In this document: piece after piece, positions 7,883 through 9,001 of the stretch
How the letters are laid out: each line of letters opens with the position of its first letter
Numbering within the stretch: the stretch's first letter is position 1
Source of the DNA: Clostridia bacterium
GTDB lineage: Bacteria > Bacillota > Clostridia > TANB77 > UBA1234
Assembly (NCBI GenBank): GCA_900753975.1
Contig: CAAEBC010000077.1
Location: 1-9,001, forward strand
DNA: 9,001 bases
Direction: 5' to 3'
Notes under the pieces: generated by a model
Database searches by the model: none
What the model was told of the DNA's origin: nothing
The model's input: only the letters and a program-made list of their open reading frames with translations
Translations under genes and position numbers: made by a program

Positions 7883-7914
7883 TTTCATTAATCGACCCTT
7901 TTTCTGTACTTTTG
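7883..7914 (+). promoter_or_regulatory. Predicted Bacteroides-type promoter of the recombinase gene
   Basis: The -7 box TACTTTTG at 7907-7914 is a full match to the Bacteroidota consensus TAnnTTTG. A -33-like TTTC at 7883-7886 (consensus TTTG) lies 20 bp upstream, within the usual spacing. Transcription would begin near 7920, giving a leader of about 90 nt before the ATG at 8011. The box lies only about 40 bp from the start of the divergent tra operon, so regulators bound here could affect both directions. Confidence 0.6.
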
Positions 7915-7955
7915 ATTTATAATAGTACTAGAGGTAATAACAGGGGGGAAAGCCC

Positions 7956-7983
7956 TAGTTTAAAATAGTTTCGCGAATAGTTG
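7956..7983 (+). repeat. Three phased TAGTT(T/G) direct repeats
   Basis: TAGTTT occurs at 7956-7961 and 7966-7971, and TAGTTG at 7978-7983, so the copies are offset by 10 and 12 bp, roughly one DNA turn each. The TTCGCGAA palindrome sits between the second and third copies. Copies on the same face of the helix are a common layout for protein-binding sites. The sequence is AT-rich and the repeat is short, so chance is possible. Confidence 0.4.
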
Positions 7984-7988
7984 AATTT

Positions 7989-8009
7989 ATGAAACTTGGA
8001 TTTAAATAA
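7989..8009 (+). other. Possible six-codon leader peptide upstream of the recombinase
   Basis: ATG at 7989-7991 opens a frame encoding MKLGFK and closing at TAA 8007-8009, one base before the recombinase ATG at 8011. The stop and start are close enough for translational coupling. It may equally be a chance ATG; no separate ribosome site or conservation can be judged here. Confidence 0.2.
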
Positions 8010-8010
8010 A

Positions 8011-8604
8011 ATGGAGATAATAGGCTACGCTCGTGTTTCAACGAGGGAACAGAATTTAGATTTGCAGCTAGATGCTTTAAAAGAAGCCGGATGCAAACTT
8101 ATATTTGAGGAAAAAGTATCAGGAGTAAAGGATAGACCCGAATTAGATAAAGCCCTTGCATATTTGCGAGAAGGTGATACTTTTGTTATCTGGAAGCTAG
8201 ATAGATTAGGACGTTCTTTGAAAGATTTAGTTTATATAGTTGATTGTTTGCAGAAAAGAAAAATTGCATTCAAAAGCATAGTTGATGGTATTGATACTAA
8301 TAGTGCTTTAGGAAGATGTCAATTTGGAATTTTTGCTTCATTGGCTGAATATGAACGTGAAATAATAGTAGAACGAACTAGGGCTGGATTACAAGCTGCA
8401 AAAGAACGAGGGAAACTTACGGGACGACCTATAGGGTTATCGGAAGATGCAAAGAGAAAAGCTATAGCAGCAAAGCGTTTATATGAAAATCGGGATTATT
8501 CTATAGATGAAATATGTAGAATTTTACACATTGGAAGTAAGGCTACTTTGTATAGGTATTTACGTTATGAAAAAGTAAGATTGATGAATAGAAGAAATAA
8601 ATAG
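8011..8604 (+). CDS. Serine site-specific recombinase (resolvase/invertase family)
   Basis: A complete small serine recombinase of 197 residues. The N-terminal catalytic domain begins MEIIGYARVSTREQNLDLQ with the nucleophile Ser10 and Arg8. The other expected residues are present: Arg42, the DRLGR motif with Asp64, Arg65 and Arg68, and the long helix AEYEREIIVERTRAG with Arg116, Glu121 and Arg122, corresponding to gamma-delta residues R45, D67, R68, R71, R119, E124 and R125. After the KLTGRP hinge (135-140), a C-terminal helix-turn-helix (about 163-184) would bind DNA. An in-frame TTG at 7996 would add five residues, but the ATG at 8011 places Ser10 in the usual position and is preferred. It would cut and rejoin DNA at paired crossover sites, for multimer resolution, cointegrate resolution or inversion; which of these cannot be told without its site. 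It is transcribed away from the tra operon. Confidence 0.95.
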   Translation: MEIIGYARVSTREQNLDLQLDALKEAGCKLIFEEKVSGVKDRPELDKALAYLREGDTFVIWKLDRLGRSLKDLVYIVDCLQKRKIAFKSIVDGIDTNSALGRCQFGIFASLAEYEREIIVERTRAGLQAAKERGKLTGRPIGLSEDAKRKAIAAKRLYENRDYSIDEICRILHIGSKATLYRYLRYEKVRLMNRRNK

Positions 8605-8605
8605 G

Positions 8606-8680
8606 GCGTTACCTTTCAGGTCGGGCTTTTCGCTGCAAGTCCTCGCTACGCTGTGGGCTTTCCGCTGCAATCCCTAACGC
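8606..8680. repeat. GC-rich segment bounded by GCGTTA / TAACGC inverted repeat
   Basis: GCGTTA at 8606-8611 and its reverse complement TAACGC at 8675-8680 bracket the GC-richer stretch. The left arm begins two bases after the recombinase stop codon. Flanking AGGG (left) and CCCT (right) also complement each other but interleave with the arms. The exact bracketing suggests a discrete unit rather than random sequence, though six bases is short. Confidence 0.4.
8623..8670 (+). repeat. Imperfect 16-bp direct repeat GGGCTTTYCGCTGCAA, 32-bp period
   Basis: GGGCTTTTCGCTGCAA at 8623-8638 recurs as GGGCTTTCCGCTGCAA at 8655-8670, with 15 of 16 positions identical. The two copies are exactly 32 bp apart, about three helical turns, so a protein could meet both on the same face. 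The spacer holds CTCGCTACGCT. It lies inside the GCGTTA/TAACGC bracket. Confidence 0.8.
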
Positions 8681-8705
8681 ATTTTCCCACCCACCCTTCT
8701 AAGGT

Positions 8706-8770
8706 ATATCCAATGCTTTGCTTTTTTCACCGCTTCTATGAAGCACCTACAAAAGCAAGGCATTGGATAT
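8706..8770. repeat. Long inverted repeat: 20-bp stem with an inner hairpin
   Basis: Arm 8706-8725 (ATATCCAATGCTTTGCTTTT) pairs with arm 8751-8770 (AAAAGCAAGGCATTGGATAT) over all 20 positions, with a single G-T wobble at 8717/8759. The 25-base loop itself contains GCTTC (8732-8736) and GAAGC (8740-8744) around a 3-base TAT loop. No run of T follows on the plus strand, so it is not a standard intrinsic terminator. Such a two-tier hairpin suits an origin, a recombination site or a structured RNA; the sequence does not say which. Confidence 0.88.
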
Positions 8771-8772
8771 TC

Positions 8773-8822
8773 GGTTTTATAGACTTCATGTTCCCTAAAG
8801 GGAATATTCCGTTTATAAAACC
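8773..8822. repeat. Second inverted repeat: 12-bp stem enclosing a TTCCC/GGGAA hairpin
   Basis: GGTTTTATAGAC (8773-8784) pairs with GTTTATAAAACC (8811-8822), 12 positions with one G-T wobble. The 26-base loop includes TTCCC (8791-8795) TAAA GGGAA (8800-8804) and the perfect palindrome GGAATATTCC (8801-8810), which overlap and so compete. It starts only two bases after the 20-bp-stem repeat ends, so the two probably act as one structured unit. Confidence 0.8.
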
Positions 8823-8858
8823 TTATCTCTCACCCAAAATATATAAAACTTTAGGGAA
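8791..8858. repeat. Competing 10-bp inverted repeat TTCCCTAAAG / CTTTAGGGAA
   Basis: TTCCCTAAAG (8791-8800), the left part of the inner hairpin of the preceding inverted repeat, is also exactly complementary to CTTTAGGGAA at 8849-8858. The two pairings exclude each other. A smaller repeat, TTATCT (8823-8828) with AGATAA (8860-8865), encloses the right arm. If transcribed, the region could switch between two folds; as DNA it may simply be a cluster of related binding sites. Confidence 0.55.
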
Positions 8859-8868
8859 AAGATAATAC

Positions 8869-8902
8869 GTTAAAAATCAGCCGATTATAAACTATTTTTA
8901 AC
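8869..8902. repeat. AT-rich 9-bp inverted repeat upstream of the right-edge promoter
   Basis: GTTAAAAAT (8869-8877) and ATTTTTAAC (8894-8902) are perfectly complementary around a 16-base spacer. They end 20 bp before the predicted -33 box, a fitting place for a regulator. A second pair, AAATAAT (8905-8911) and ATTATTT (8918-8924), follows directly and overlaps the -33 box. AT-rich repeats arise easily by chance, so function is tentative. Confidence 0.45.
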
Positions 8903-8921
8903 AAAAATAATTGTCTTATTA

Positions 8922-8953
8922 TTTGCGACATTTATAGAAAATTACTATCTTTG
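8922..8953 (+). promoter_or_regulatory. Predicted Bacteroides-type promoter for a gene beyond the right edge
   Basis: A perfect -33 TTTG at 8922-8925 and a perfect -7 TATCTTTG at 8946-8953 are separated by 20 bp, an essentially ideal Bacteroidota housekeeping promoter. Transcription would start near 8960 and run rightward. No ATG occurs between there and the end of the window, so the leader is at least about 40 nt and the gene it drives is not visible. Confidence 0.75.
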
Positions 8954-9001
8954 AGTATTGAAAATAAAGAGATAAATAAACTTTTAAAGCTGGTTTGGCT
9001 G

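Larger units (their letters stand above)
7866..8010. promoter_or_regulatory. Divergent intergenic control region between the tra operon and the recombinase
   Basis: This 145-bp gap separates divergently transcribed genes and must hold control signals for at least the recombinase and probably the tra operon. Visible elements are a rightward Bacteroides-type promoter (7883-7914), three phased TAGTTT-like repeats (7956-7983), an ACTAG...CTAGT inverted repeat (7927-7931 with 7955-7959), a TTCGCGAA palindrome (7970-7977), and a widely spaced 9-bp inverted repeat AAGTTTCAT (7880-7888) / ATGAAACTT (7989-7997). No good TAnnTTTG box is present on the minus strand, so the tra promoter is not identified. 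Resolvases of this family often bind near their own promoter, so part of this region could be a recombination or operator site (inference). Confidence 0.6.
8605..9001. other. Structured non-coding segment after the recombinase
   Basis: No convincing gene is present in these 397 bp. The only longer frame (plus strand, 8653-8865, GTG start, 70 codons) runs through all the inverted repeats and has an odd composition, so I regard it as a by-product. The first 80 bp are visibly GC-richer than the rest of the window and contain direct repeats. They are followed by two large inverted repeats, an AT-rich inverted repeat and a rightward promoter near the edge. From memory, similar GC-richer sequence with the GGGCTTTCCGCTGCAA unit occurs in several Bacteroidota mobile elements, but I could not check this. 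Possible roles are origin of replication or transfer, recombination site, or structured 5' leader of a downstream gene. Confidence 0.6.

Noticed and set aside
7996..8010. TTG start extending the recombinase by five residues
   Set aside because: The ATG at 8011 puts the catalytic serine at position 10, as in the family, and needs no alternative start codon.
8706..8770. Intrinsic terminator for the recombinase gene
   Set aside because: The stem is long enough, but no T run follows it on the plus strand and it is about 100 bp beyond the stop codon. The T run is in the left arm and loop instead.
8653..8865. 70-codon plus-strand frame with GTG start in the non-coding segment
   Set aside because: It reads straight through both large inverted repeats, starts inside the second direct repeat, and its composition (many Pro/Phe/His) fits structured DNA read by chance rather than a gene. 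A conserved small peptide cannot be wholly excluded.
1..9001. CRISPR array, tRNA, rRNA or insertion sequence
   Set aside because: No regularly spaced repeat array, no recognisable tRNA/rRNA segment, and no transposase with terminal inverted repeats was seen in the window.

Overview
The window carries a Bacteroidota-type conjugative transfer operon, most likely from a member of the order Bacteroidales. Three things support this. The tra genes follow the order and sequence families of the Bacteroides conjugative-transposon/plasmid Tra system (TraE, TraF, TraG, ..., TraJ, TraK, ..., TraM). The DNA is AT-rich and the genes lack clear Shine-Dalgarno sequences. The two best promoter candidates match the Bacteroides consensus (a -33 TTTG-like box and a -7 TAnnTTTG box) rather than the E. 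coli one.

Positions 1-7865 hold one tightly packed minus-strand operon of ten genes, read from right to left: a small acidic membrane protein (7524-7865); TraE, a VirB2-like pilin; TraF, VirB3-like; TraG, the VirB4-like ATPase; two exported proteins in the positions usually held by TraH/TraI; TraJ, VirB6-like; TraK, VirB8-like; a TraL-position single-pass membrane protein; and the N-terminal 201 residues of TraM, VirB10-like, which runs off the left edge. Spacings of 1-32 bp and overlaps of 1 and 8 bp imply one transcript. Together the products would form the inner-membrane ATPase, the channel core and the pilus parts of a mating-pair-formation (type IV secretion) apparatus.

Positions 7866-8010 form a divergent control region. 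It contains a good Bacteroides-type promoter for the rightward gene, three phased TAGTTT-like repeats and several short inverted repeats. The rightward gene, 8011-8604, encodes a complete small serine recombinase of the resolvase/invertase family with all expected catalytic residues.

Positions 8605-9001 contain no convincing gene but are dense in DNA structure. There is a GC-richer segment with an imperfect 16-bp direct repeat, a 20-bp-stem inverted repeat with a hairpin inside its loop, a 12-bp-stem inverted repeat containing a smaller hairpin that could re-pair with a downstream segment, a 9-bp AT-rich inverted repeat, and a strong rightward Bacteroides-type promoter near the right edge for a gene outside the window. 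Such a segment could be an origin of replication or transfer, a recombination site, or a structured leader. The sequence alone does not decide.

Whether the element is an integrated conjugative transposon or a conjugative plasmid cannot be settled here. A resolvase beside a structured non-coding segment leans slightly toward a plasmid (inference). The least ordinary parts are the two unassigned exported proteins, the charged middle region of TraG, and the structured 3' segment.
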